NCBI GenBank assembly: GCA_030159075.1
Contig: BROG01000152.1
Span: 248,001-312,000, forward strand
Reading direction: 5' to 3'
DNA: 64,000 nt
DNA from: Atrina japonica
Lineage: Eukaryota > Mollusca > Bivalvia > Pterioida > Pinnidae
Shown: one piece after another, positions 46,676-58,389 of the stretch
How the letters are laid out: the number at the start of each line of letters is the position of its first letter
Numbering within the stretch: position 1 is the stretch's first letter
The notes under the pieces: model-generated
What the model was told of the DNA's origin: nothing
The model's database searches: none
The model's input: only the letters and a program-made list of their open reading frames with translations
Translations under genes and position numbers: made by a program

Positions 46676-47010
46676 CTGTAAATTGTCAAAAGAAACTATG
46701 TATTGGAAAACACAGAAAACATAATACCAGTAAGTACATACTGTAAATTGTCAAAAGAAACTATGTATCACAGAAAACATAATACCAGTAAGTACATACT
46801 GTAAATTGTCAAAGAATCTATGTATTGGAAAACACAGAAAACATAATATGTTTCTAACCAACATAATACCAGTAAGTACAAATGCATGTTTCACAGAAAA
46901 CATAATACAGCAAATACAGTAAATTGGGAAACTATGTAAAACAAACTATGTATCGGAAAACACAGAAAACATAATACCAGTAAGTACATACTGTAAATTG
47001 TCAAAATGAA
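46672..47010. repeat. 58-65-bp minisatellite overlapping the exon 3 acceptor
   Basis: Units beginning catactgtaaattgtcaa and ending taataccagtaagta start at 46672, 46737, 46795 and about 46986, with insertions between the last two. The first unit contains the real 3' splice site of exon 3. Confidence 0.9.
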
Positions 47011-47890
47011 ACTTATATAAAACAATACAAATAATACTGTAAATGGATAAAACATGTATCAAGAGAAAAGGTACAAATGTAAGAGTCAAAAAACACTGCA
47101 AAGCAAATACCAGTAAGTAACATAGAAAGTCAAAGAAAGTGAAAAGGGGATGTTACAGGAGTTTGTCAAAAGAATGGTATCACAGAAAAGTCACAAAACT
47201 GAAAGGGTCAAAGAATCTAAGTATTGAGAAAACATCAAAACCAAGTAAGTACTATATGTAAATGCAAAGAGTAATTGGAAAGGAAATCTGTGGATTGTGT
47301 TTCATAAACTCGGCAAATAGTAGGTTTTAGGATAGATAGATAAGAGAATACCAGTAAGTAATGTGTCATACAATGTACCCATAGACCAGTTATACATGCA
47401 TGTTATATAAAACAAGCATATTGGGTAAAACAAACATGTACCGGAAAACAAGAATTAATAAGTAAGTACGACATATCGTATAAATGGGTAACCTATGTAG
47501 AATAAAACAACAGTAACGTAAGTAACATACGTGTATATATATAAATAGTAAATGTACCTAAGAAAAACTAAGAAAACATACCAGCAAGTACTGTTTATAT
47601 AAGATATGGGTACCTGAGAAAGTAAGTTATACATATAAAACAGCGCATACTGAATGGATAAAATGAAGAGAAAAACTACAAAGCAAAGAAGAAACATAGA
47701 AAGAAAGACAAAGTGGAAAAGTTATGGCACAACTGTATGGCATCAAAAAATTACCTGAGAATGTGTAATTGTTATAAAACTCGGGCATACTGTGTTTGTG
47801 TACCCAACCCTGAATATTAAGTTAAGTTATACATGGTACCTGAAATTGTACGACATACATACATGTACCTAAGAAGTAATTATATACTGC
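47011..47890. repeat. Strongly decayed extension of the array
   Basis: Pieces such as ataccagtaagtaacata, ggaaaacaag and aagtaagtac recur in irregular spacing and with many small insertions and deletions. Either an old array or poorly resolved assembly. Confidence 0.55.
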
Positions 47891-48339
47891 ATATTGTATA
47901 CAAATGTAAGTTATGGCCTGTATGCAAGTTTTTACTACTGTATATATGTACTGAGCTTAAGTTTGGCATACCATTTTGAGAATATAAGTCCCTTAGATAG
48001 AAGTTATGGCACGACACATTTAAAATGAAAAATACAGCGACATGTTTCAAGCTCAAATCATTGAAGCACAAACAATACACTCAATTTGAAGAGACATGTA
48101 ATGAGATTCAGGGCGAATTTAAGACGAGAGAAAATTTCCAATATCACAATATTACAGCACATGTGTAAACCTTGTATCATCCCTTCACCATGTAAGTGGG
48201 AATCAGTAAGTTTCTAGCTCACCGTACACCAGGACTACTTACCATTGGTAAGGGACAGTCCCACAATTGCCTCGTTATTTGAAATTTATGGAAATAGAAA
48301 TGTAAATGGGGCCGACACTGATTTTGAAAATTTATCTAA

Positions 48340-49252
48340 CGTATTTATCCTTGAAAGGGCGCCTGCTCTAATAAGGGCGCCCCTGGATATTTTTTTCATG
48401 TAAATCTATTTACTGTTTGAAAAACTTTTACCCTTTTTTTTTTAATAAGTTTAGATTACCAACCAACATCATCATACTTTTTTCTTTTTAGTGCAATAAA
48501 TATCAACTATACATCTTTTAACTACATTGTAAGCAATACTTTGGATTCTATCGGTGATTTCTTTGATGCAGGGAGGTTGCCATTGACGTTCATCAACAAA
48601 CAAAATAAAACCAGTGACGTTTTTTTTGTCTTTTCTTAAATACCTGTCCACTAAAATGTATTCACTATCGAAAAAATAATACTTATCGCCATTTTTTTCT
48701 ACAAAGAAATATGAAAGAAATATACAACTTGTCCAATTATTTGTTTACTCCGTAAGTTTATGAAACTGAATTCTGGTTCGGGATTTCAAGTAAAGCGTTG
48801 TCAATCAAACTTCCCATTTTGTCTACTGCTGTCATTTTAAACTGTACGCAATTACCAAAATCTCACATAATACCAGTTTTACACTTTTAATGTCAGAGAT
48901 TGTACTAAATCAAAGAAATTGTACAAATTGTTGGTTTCAATGAACTTGAAGCATCTGTTTAAGGCATGTATCACTCGTAATGCCTGTTTCCTGATCACGC
49001 AGTTCAACAAATTTTGTTACATTGCTTCTTTTCCACTATTAACACATCAGGGAGATTGCAAAGTAATTTAGTCAGTAAAAACAGCTATATACACTGTAGA
49101 TAACATTGAATAGTGGAGTATTTTACCATTTTTTGCAATGTAATCAAAATGTAATGTAATCAAAATGTGCTTCATGAAAGAAAAAAATGTCAAAATAAGG
49201 GCACCCTGTACTCCAATTACCCACGCCCAGTGCCCTTTTTAGGTCAAATACA
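48340..49252. mobile_element. About 913-bp element with inverted AAGGGCGCC ends
   Basis: Left end cgtatttatccttgaaaggg cgcctg and the reverse complement of the right end (tgtatttgacctaaaaaggg cactgg) are inverted repeats. A second aagggcgcc copy follows the left end. No transposase frame seen. Confidence 0.55.
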
Positions 49253-49259
49253 GTATTTT

Positions 49260-50040
49260 GTTTTTTATCAGTTTCGAGAGTCATTTATAAACAGAACGTT
49301 TGTGCTTTTGAAAATTTAAGTTGTTAATTCAGTTTTTACAGTTTTCCCTAAAATAGAACTGTTGAATCATGAAAAGGAACCGTAACTCTGAACAGGTGTC
49401 AATGTGTCCACAAATGACACTTAACCATCGGTGCAGACAGGATGATACTCTCCAGTCTGGTCCTTACGCTGGTACGTGCCCATACATTTAATTGGATATA
49501 CATCTCATGGCACAGCTTCGCCATTCAATATTCCAATCCAATGAACACTCATTTCTTCCCCTCAACCTGTTTAACTTTGAGATGTCTTTATATAGTAAAT
49601 CTTTGCACCAACCTGCCTTCGACTGGATACAATCAATTTATTGCATCTTAGCAGGATACAAATTAGGTACATTGAACTAAACAAAGGGAGACGATAATAG
49701 AGATGTCATCTTGTCCATTTCTAAATCCGTCCACTTCGCTACTTCGTACATTAAGCATATTTTTCTCTTACAATTAATACAGAGACCAGAATAGTACTGA
49801 CAAAGATGTCTGTCTAATACTTCCTCAAAAGGATACAGTTCCAATGATGAAGGTAATAAAGTACCGAATGTCAGTACTCCGTCAGTAAATCAAACAGGCT
49901 GAGGCAGTTTATTTGAATTTGATGATATAAATAGTAACATCTGTTGACATATAAATACAAGTATTACAGATAATTATGTCTCGCAGTCCCTGCTTTGATA
50001 TTAAATGTAGCAAAGTATACTTGTAACATACAGTATTAAT
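49260..50040. other. Intronic stretch without recognised element
   Basis: Two overlapping plus-strand frames at 49442-49680 have no recognised homology. Confidence 0.4.
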
Positions 50041-50059
50041 AAGTATAGGATCAGGGATG

Positions 50060-51200
50060 TGAATGTATATCAGGCAAGACCCCTATATCCCCATTAAATG
50101 TGTCTCCCCATAACAATCAATGATATATATGGTTTAAGGGTAGGGCTATGAATGGTTTTTAAGTTGTAAGTAAAAATGTATATTCTGGGGGTGTAGGAGG
50201 GGCGGGATCCCTATACACACCACTGAATAAGTCATAACGATTAATAATATATATGGTTTAAGGGTGGAGCTATAAATAGTTTTTAAGTTATAAGTAACAT
50301 GAAACTGCTAAAAACGGTATGGCCGGATTGCAAAGTAAAATCTTTTCAGTAAAATGTCTATGTGTTCAGAACTATTTCTTATTAGGTTCATTTTAATTAC
50401 CTGAAACCAAATGTCAAAATGTTTGAGTACTATTCACCAAAGTCTTTTGTTTATAATTATACAAATATGAAGTCTGTATATCCTTCCATTGCCAAGAATT
50501 TACTTCAACCTGAAACTTTGACAAATATCTTGATCTACACCCCATTACTACTTTGATCACCCCCGAAATTCATAAGCCATATAATACAATTGCACTTGTC
50601 AGAGGTAACCTACTGGCCAAATATGAAGTCTGTACTCACTCACTCAAAACTAGGTCACACAGCCATAGCCTAGTCATAGGCCTAACTCGATAACTGTCTG
50701 TGCTCAAATGGATAAACAGGTCCCAGTACATGCTCTAATGGGTACCAGACCACCAGGTACGGGACAAATAAGTTTACAGAAGGCCTTCAACACTTAAATG
50801 CATAATAAATTTCCTTCATTCAAAATAAATTTTAAGATCAATAACAAACTTTTTTTAACAAATTTTTTCCAATGGCAGAATTTTTTTATTATCATTTTTG
50901 TTCGGATTTCAGAATAGTCTAATAAAATATAACAAATCGCTATACGTATCATATCAAGAGCCAAACATCGTGATACATATCATTGTAAATGTTGACCGGA
51001 AACTTGCTTAGCAATCCGAACAAAAATGTATATTCCGGGTGTGGGGCAGGACCCCCACATACACCACTGAATGTGTTTTCCAATAACAATAAATAATATA
51101 TATGGTTTAAGGTTGGGGCTGAGAACAATTTTTAAGTTATAAGTAAAAATATATATTTCAGATGGTGGGGCAAGACGCCCAATGACCCCCATACACCAGA
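50060..51200. repeat. Repeated ATATATGGTTTAAGG segments
   Basis: Segments with atatatggtttaaggg, ttttaagttataagta and aatgtatattc.ggg(t)g occur twice at 50110-50300 and again at 51025-51190, about 125 bp apart within each block. Between the blocks (50310-51020) nothing was recognised. Confidence 0.7.
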
Positions 51201-51239
51201 CAGACAGATAGACAGACAGATAGATATACATGCAAAGAG

Positions 51240-51462
51240 ATCAGACAGACTCGGAGAAGTACAAGTTATAATCTGACAGTCTCGGAGCTTTTCAAGGTGT
51301 GATCTCACAGACTCCGAGCTTTTCAAGCTGTGATCTCACAGACTCCGAGCTTTTCAAGGTGTGATCTCACAGACTCCAAGTTTTTCAAGGTGTGATCTCA
51401 CAAACTCCGAGCTTTTCAAGCTGTGATCTCACAGACTCCGAGCTTTTCAAGCTGTGATCTTT
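51240..51462. repeat. 31-bp tandem repeat, about 7 copies
   Basis: Units of gatctcacagactccgagct plus tttcaaggtgt. Ends about 380 bp from exon 2. Confidence 0.9.
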
Positions 51463-51841
51463 CTAACTTCATAGTACAGTATAAGCTCTATCTTTTTCTG
51501 GCAAAGGGACATTCTGTAATTTAACTACCCTAGCTGTCTAATTGTACAGGATTTATTTAATGTTTAAGTAATGGTATAAACATACATTTTTTTTTAAATC
51601 TGAATTTGAGAGCAATATAGTAAACTTTTCATACAACTACAAACAAAAACATGTAAATCACAATGCACTGAGAATAATAATAAAAAAAATCACAATGTAA
51701 ATAAAAAAATCACGATGTAAATAAAAAAAATCACGATGTAGAATAATAAGAAGAAAAGTTACAGCTCGGTTTACTTCAGACCCTTCTTAAATTTTTGGTA
51801 CAGGAACCATGATGGAAAATCAGAAATAAAATTCCACAAAC

Positions 51842-52007
51842 CTGTGCCTTGCTTGGATGCGGGGCTCCCTGAAACTCAATAGTACCATAAGAATCGGTGG
51901 GTCTTGTCTCGGTGTGGCTATAGGGGTGCCACCTCTCTGGTTGGGTTGGAGCATCTAACTCTCGTAACAAACTTCCATGCCAGGGTTGGGGTCGTCCACA
52001 GCAACAT
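51842..52007 (-). CDS. TRPM: TRPM channel exon 2 (N-terminal MHR1)
   Basis: Residues 27-82. After RCCCGRPQPWHGSLL it carries the conserved stretch PTDSYGTIEFQGAPHPSKAQ, the equivalent of the PTDAYG.I.FQGG.H...AKYVRLS segment of TRPM1/3/6/7, which leads into the SLOG fold. The acceptor is taactag|ATG and the donor CAG|gtttgt. The exon is 166 nt and together with exon 1 makes a whole number of codons, so exon 3 starts in phase 0. An open frame read 3' of the donor is intronic. Confidence 0.92.
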
Positions 52008-52139
52008 CTAGTTAAAGATAAACATGTACATTAAAAAACATTTATGATAATTTACATACTTCTGCTATACTAGTCCAGAGAATTTCATTAGCTGTTTTGG
52101 GGTCTGCTTCCCAATGCAAAAATGGTTTGTATACCCATC

Positions 52140-52234
52140 CCCCGACCCCACAACTTTACTCAAAGGTTTATCAACTATAATGTTGTAACATATCTGAAGC
52201 AGGAAAAACAACTTTACTCAAAGGTTTATCAACC
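52140..52234. repeat. 58-bp satellite, left part
   Basis: Nearly two units with caactttactcaaaggttta tcaac; the array is interrupted by the foldback element at 52239 and resumes at 52746. Confidence 0.85.
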
Positions 52235-52238
52235 TTAA

Positions 52239-52741
52239 AGCTGAACAACGAAGATAAAAAGCTTTTGAACTTTTAATAAAAAAAAATGTGTGTTGAAAAA
52301 AATGTTTTGAAACATTCCTACTTCATATCCTCATACAGCTGACATATTTGTAATTGTTTCTCTGCAAAATCAAGTCCCACAGCAGATATAAAAGGCGAAT
52401 TATTACATTGGTCTTCATTGTATATCTGTATTCGCAATGCGAAACAGTGAAGTTTTCAGGCGTACACTGTTTACCAGGAACAAACATGGCTCAATGACCT
52501 AATGACAGTAGGAAGCAGATCGCCTTGTTTATGTTTGGAAACGGACTTGATCTTTGGAAAGTGGAATAACTTTAGGATTTACTATGGATGAATTAACCAT
52601 TTCTGTGTTTGCTGCTGTTTGTACGTTGCTGAAAACTTCAGCTGTATGGGGATATAAAGTGGGAATGTTTCAAAACATTTTTTTTCAACACACATTTTTT
52701 TTCATTAAAATTTAGAAGTTTTTTATCTTTGTATTTCAGCT
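52239..52741. mobile_element. 503-bp foldback element with TTAA target duplication
   Basis: Termini AGCTGAA and TTCAGCT are the outer ends of inverted arms of about 110 bp (52239-52350 and about 52630-52741). Both arms share gataaaaa, atgtgtgttgaaaaaaa, tgttttgaaacattcc and catacagctga. TTAA flanks it on both sides (52235-52238, 52742-52745). The intact satellite unit has a single ttaa at that position, so this is a clean insertion of piggyBac type. No transposase. Confidence 0.88.
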
Positions 52742-52745
52742 TTAA

Positions 52746-53430
52746 AATTACAAGATATCTGAAGCAAGAAAGACAATTTTACAACAAGGTTTATCAACCT
52801 TAATATTACAAGATATCTGAAGCAGAAAAGATAACTTTACACAAAGGTTTATCAACCTTAATATTACAAGATATCTGAAGCAGGAAAGGTAACTTTAAAC
52901 AAAGGTTTATCAACCTTAATATTACAAGATATCTGAAGCACAAAAGATAACTTTACTCAAAGGTTTATCAACCATAACATTACAAGACATCAGAAGCAGG
53001 AAAGATAACTTTACTCAAAAGTTTATCAACCTTAATATTACAAGATGTCTGAAGCAGCAAAGACAACTTTACACAAAGGTTTATCAACCACAACATTACA
53101 AGATATCTGAAGCAGCAAAGACAACTTTACACAAAGGTTTATCAACCACAACATTACAAGATATCTGAAGCAGCAAAGACACCTTTACACAAAGGTTTAT
53201 CAACCTTAATATTACAAGATATCTGAATCAGCAAAGACAACTTTACAAGACATCTGAAGCAGGAAAGACAATTTTACAACAAGGTTTATCAACCTTAATA
53301 TTACAAGATATCTGAAGCTTTATCAACCTTAATATTAAAAGATATCTGAAGTAGCAAGAACAACTTTAAACCAAGATTTATGAACCTTAATATTACAAAG
53401 ATATCTTAAGCAGCAAAGAACTTTACACAA
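52746..53430. repeat. 58-bp satellite, right part
   Basis: About 12 copies of acaagatatctgaagcagca, aagacaactttacacaaagg and tttatcaaccttaatatt, some shortened near 53220-53330. Confidence 0.95.
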
Positions 53431-53446
53431 AAGCTTATCAACATCA

Positions 53447-53620
53447 AAGCTGAGCTAGGAAGATAAAAAGTTTTTGAACTTTGAATGAAAAAAATGTGTA
53501 ATGAAAAAAATGTTTGAAACATTCCCACTTCATCTCCCCACATAGCAGACATATTTGTAACACATTTGCAACGGTAGTTAGACAATGATGACTGATTTTG
53601 CAAACTCGCCTTTTTGTATC
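53447..53620. mobile_element. Partial second copy of the foldback element
   Basis: agctgagctaggaagataaa, atgtgtaatgaaaaaaatgt and tgaaacattcccacttcatc, then gcagacatatttgtaac, match the left half of 52239-52741. It starts right after the last satellite unit. Confidence 0.75.
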
Positions 53621-53629
53621 AGGTATGGG

Positions 53630-54170
53630 GCCTGTTTCTATTCAGAAAACTGAACAAATATGGATACCAGTGGAAGTAAAACACAAGGGATGGTTCAAAA
53701 ACTATATCATTATTTTTTTTAAATTTGACTGAATTGGTTTACAAGTTGAGATAACAGCTTTAAGTGATGTTTTAGAAGATGTTGAGAAGTGTTCAAAACA
53801 CAATTGACTCATATGTCATTGAAGGTGAATGCAAAAGAGACAATAAACTACAAATTTCTAGTGCGCCATCACCATAGTGGAGGGCACCTGTCGCTTACTT
53901 CAAACGGAAATGTCTAGACATTTTCACATATCAATCTCCCAGCATATGTAAGTATATAACAGAGACAAATGGTTAATTTTTGCTGATACATCATTACGCA
54001 ATAGACTTATCTGACACAGTGTCACATCAGTACATCTGTTCATTTCAGAAGATTTACGGGGTTGAACTTATCAAATCTAATTCAAAATTTAAATAACTGT
54101 GGGTGTTATATATTATCCTTGTTTGTACTTTCCATGATCTTAAATGAAATTGACTAGTCCAGAATGAAAA
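53630..54170. other. Intronic stretch without recognised element
   Basis: No exon or repeat recognised. Confidence 0.45.
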
Positions 54171-54375
54171 CGTCTGTCTGTCTGTCTGTCCATCCTCCCC
54201 TCCCCCTCTCTCTCTCTCTCTCGCATTTTTTTTAATGTATCCTAAATACTAGGCTAGTATGCGTAAGCACAAAAGGATTCAGCCTAAACCCCACCCCTTT
54301 GAAAATTTTCTAGATCAGGCACTATTGTATGTCTGTATGCATACATCTCTCTCTCTCTCTCTTTCTCTCTCTCTC
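54171..54375. repeat. GTCT and CT microsatellites
   Basis: (GTCT)n at 54172-54188, (CT)n at 54206-54221 and again at 54345-54375. Confidence 0.85.
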
Positions 54376-54697
54376 ACACATAAAAACTCAAATATTAATG
54401 AAAATCTTACATGATTATTAATTTGAAAGACCACCTCCAAGTGATATGTAATTGTATTCAAATGTCATTTACTAAAAAATGATAAATCTGGAAATTTTTT
54501 CAATTACAAGACAAATAAATGATTCAAGTTTAACCTTTTGTTTTTTGTTTTGTTTTGTTTTTCTTTTCGTAAAATGCCCCTCAAAGAAAGTCTCCTTCAT
54601 TTTTGGCTTGTCACCAAGAAACAATGACGTGTCATAAAGTTTGACCAATGATAAACATTTCAAATGGTAAAAGCTCAGTAAAAACAATTCTGTTTGA

Positions 54698-54752
54698 ACA
54701 CACGCACACACATGCCCGCACACGTGTGTGTGTGCACACACATGCAAACACA
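54698..54752. repeat. CA/TG alternating run with inverted symmetry
   Basis: acacgcacacacatgcccgc is followed by acacgtgtgtgtgtgcacac, so the run can fold into a hairpin and alternates purine and pyrimidine. Confidence 0.85.
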
Positions 54753-55196
54753 CAACACAAGGCTTATAGGGTTTTTTTATTTTTAATTGTTTCTAACCAT
54801 CGGAATCCTATAAATACAAATTCCCATTTTTGTTACAGCAGTTAAGCCCTGTCCAGTCGGAATATTCCATGCATTTTGTTACCAAAATTTATTGTAATTT
54901 TACTGGCATATTTTGTGAAGTTATTGATGTGGAAATGTAAAGAACAAAACACAATATTTTTGTCAATAGATTACTATGACAAATATTTTGATAGATATGA
55001 CAACTCATATTGTATTCCGTTAAAGGCTAGATCCAAATTATTGCAAAAGATGCTTAAGGGAGAGAACCTTGGGATATAAAAACTTGAAACTGTGACATTA
55101 ATACAGACAATGTCTTTCTGTTCTCATAATTTACAAGTTGTTCCTTTTTAGTAATATTAGAAAACAAAAGGTAAGTGGATAAAACTCAGTTATACA

Positions 55197-56728
55197 AAAG
55201 TACTTAAATAAACCTACATGTACCTATCTACCACTAGGACTAACACTGACAGACTTGAGAAAAGACCTATATGTACCTATCTACCACTAGAACTATCACT
55301 GATAGACTTAAAAAAGATCTACATGTACCTATCTACCACTAAGACTGTCACTGACAGACTTAAAAAAGATCTACATGTACCTATCTACCACTAGGACTGA
55401 CATTGATAGACTTAAAAAAGATTTACATGTACCTATCTACCACTAGAACTATCACTGACAGACTTAAAAAAGATCTACATGTACCTATCTACCACTAGAA
55501 CTATCACTGACAGACTTAACAAAGATCTACATGTACCAATCTACCACTAGGACTATCATTGATAGACTTGAGAAAAGATCTTCATGTACCTATCTACCAC
55601 TAAGACTGTCACTGACAGACTTAAAAAAGATCTACATGTACCTATCTACCACTAGGACTGACATTGATAGACTTAAAAAAGATCTACATGTACCTATCTA
55701 CCACTAGGACTGACATTGATAGACTTGAGAAAAGATCTTCATGTACCTATCTACCACTAAGACTGTCACTGACAGACTTAAAAAAGATCTACATGTACCT
55801 ATCTACCACTAGGACTGACATTGATAGACTTAAAAAAGATCTACATGTACCTATCTACCACTAGGACTGACATTGATAGACTTAAAAAAGATCTACATGT
55901 ACCTATCTACCACTAGGACTATCATTGATAGACTTGAGAAAAGATCTACATGTACCTATCTACCACTAGGACTATCATTGATAGACTTGAGAAAAGATCT
56001 ACATGTACCTATCTACCACTAGGACTATCATTGATAGACTTGAGAAAAGATCTACATGTACCTATCTACCACTAGGACTATCATTGATAGACTTGAGAAA
56101 AGATCTACATGTACCTATCTACCACTAGGACTATCATTGATAGACTTGAGAAAAGATCTACATGTACCTATCTTCCACTAGGACTATCATTGATAGACTT
56201 GAGAAAAGATCTTCATGTACCTATCTACCATTAGGACTATCATTGATAGACTTGAGAAAAGATCTACATGTACCTATCTACCACTAGGACTATCATTGAT
56301 AGACTTGAGAAAAGATCTACATGTACCTATCTACCATTAGGACTATCATTGATAGACTTGAGAAAAGATCTACATGTACCTATCTACCACTAGGACTATC
56401 ATTGATAGACCTGAGAAAAAATCTACATGTACCTATCTACCACTAGGACTATCATTGATAGAGTTGAGAAAAGATCTACATGTACCTATCTACCACTAGG
56501 ACTATCATTGATAGACTTGAGAAAAGATCTACATGTACCTATCTACCACTAGGACTATCATTGATAGACTTGAGAAAAGATCTACATGTACCTATCTACC
56601 ACTAGGACTATCATTGATAGACTTGAGAAAAGATCTACATGTACCTATCTACCACTAGGACTATCATTGATAGACTTGAGAAAAGATCTACATGTACCTA
56701 TCTACCACTAGGACAGTCATTGATAGAA
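55197..56728. repeat. 53-bp satellite, about 29 copies
   Basis: Units of ctacatgtacctatctacca, ctaggactatcattgatag and acttgagaaaagat. Each has the palindromes acatgt and ctatcattgatag. Left copies (to about 55900) are mixed, with acttaaaaaagat and gtcactgacag variants; right copies are almost identical. Confidence 0.96.
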
Positions 56729-56739
56729 ATGGAATTACT

Positions 56740-57375
56740 ATATTGTTGATATAAATTGATTCAATATCATAATAGTCTTTTGCGACAGGCTACACAGCAA
56801 TATATTTTTAAATTTGATGTAACAAGAAGCAAACATACTGTAAGTATTTGTTTGCAGTTATACCATATCTACCAGTACACTGTGAACCTCGATAATTACC
56901 ATACAATGTTATCAACATCAAATTTTTCATATCAGTTATTACAATATGGAAGCATAGAGTCAAATTTGTTTTCCTTTTGAAGCTTTCATCTTCAATAACC
57001 ATCAGGAGTATTTAAAACAATTAAAAGTTCACAGACATACGCTCAAAATCTACTTAAACTGAAATATTCTTTCTCTCGAATGCTTCATTAGGACAGGTTC
57101 TGGTGTACATCTTACAAGATTCTCCATATTTATCTGCCCGTTTATAAATGTTTTATTTGTCCCTTGGAAGAAGACAACAGCTTCCAAATTAAACAATTTC
57201 CCATTAAGAATAACACAAGGCCATTATTGACATGATAACAAATATTTTATGTCCAAAACTCCAAATACAATCTCTTCATTCTCAAATATCGGTAACAGTT
57301 CTATGTCACCATTGTGGTAGCAAAGTAAATGCAATTTCATCTACATTTATTAATTTTTCATTACGGTCCGTGTCT
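56740..57375. other. Intronic stretch without recognised element
   Basis: AT-rich; no exon recognised. Confidence 0.4.
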
Positions 57376-57379
57376 GTAC

Positions 57380-57470
57380 ACCAAATTGGGAATTTTTTTT
57401 TCATAAAAAACTAACATGTATTTTGCATTGGAAATGGGGCTGAATGTCCGGTAAGTGAATACTATAGATA
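57380..57470. repeat. Dispersed family D, copy 2
   Basis: attgggaattttttttttca-like sequence, then ttggaaatggggctgaatgt and atactatagataaa, matching 37940-38020. Confidence 0.55.
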
Positions 57471-57703
57471 AAGGCCTGTCTTTGCTGTCAGAAGCAGTTA
57501 TGACATTGACCTTCGACCTTGAATATTAAGCAGCATCATGCATAACCATATACCTTCCTTCACCATTGTGCTAGCTATGTTTGAATTAAGGAATGTTTTT
57601 ATGTTTTTAACATAAATGATATAACATTGTTGCATTCCAGACATATTCCATGAATTGAGCTACCTAGATATTCCCTAAATTATGATCTAGTTCATCAACA
57701 TAC

Positions 57704-57783
57704 CTGCTGGAATCTCGTGGACTGCGTATGAATTTTGTACACTCTCGTTTGCAAAATGTCTTTTCAATCCATGACTTCTGGTT
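57704..57783 (-). CDS. TRPM: TRPM channel exon 1 of those visible (extreme N-terminus)
   Basis: Encodes residues 1-26 and two bases of codon 27 of the visible frame. The peptide starts NQKSWIEKTFCKRECTKFI. TRPM proteins of the TRPM1/3/6/7 group begin within a few residues of a KSWIE motif, so only a very short upstream coding exon with the initiator Met is missing. The acceptor reads cttcttgacag on the minus strand and the donor is CAG|gtatgt. The next exon restores the codon to Arg and gives RCCCGRP, a cysteine cluster known near the N-terminus of this family. Family assignment comes from recognition of the conserved motifs. No start codon or promoter for this exon is visible up to 64000. 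Confidence 0.88.
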
Positions 57784-58389
57784 CTGTCAAGAAGAAAAAA
57801 TGTAAAATAATTAGAAAGTTGTTATGCTGTAATTCTGAAATATTGATTTAAGGTCTTATAACAGTAAGTATGAAGGAACAAAGTCTACAACAATACAGAT
57901 ATAGCTGATCAATGAAAAAACATTTCCTCTTTCTGGGACCTAGATAACTACAAACGTTGACCACATTGATTCATAAAGCAATGTGATATACAGAAACCTG
58001 ATGACAAGGAAAGAAATCATCACTGACTAAACTCCCAGTGGATCTAGTTACAGCTGCTGACAAATACAGAATCCTATTACCTGCTTAGTGTAGAAATATA
58101 TAAATGACAAACAAATGAAGAAATGACAGGGTTCAAACACTACAGTCAATGAAAATAATTTTTCAAGCACTTTTCATGAACTTTCATTGGTTATGTTTAA
58201 GCTATCTAGGTCTTGCAAGCCACATTGAAACATAAAAATACACTGTCTACATGGTCCCTTTGACAGTTCAATGGCAAACTTCAAAGTGCCACTGAAGATT
58301 AATACTTAACACTTAAAGTGTTCCTGAGGTACAGCAAGCTAGAAATGCTTTACCTAAAATCAATATGCTGGGTCAAAATTAATCTATCA

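Noticed and set aside
49442..49680. Overlapping plus-strand frames between exons 2 and 3
   Set aside because: No recognised domain, and the two frames exclude each other; probably chance.
55197..56728. Satellite as a CRISPR array
   Set aside because: The units are contiguous without unique spacers and the genome is eukaryotic; the same holds for the other arrays.
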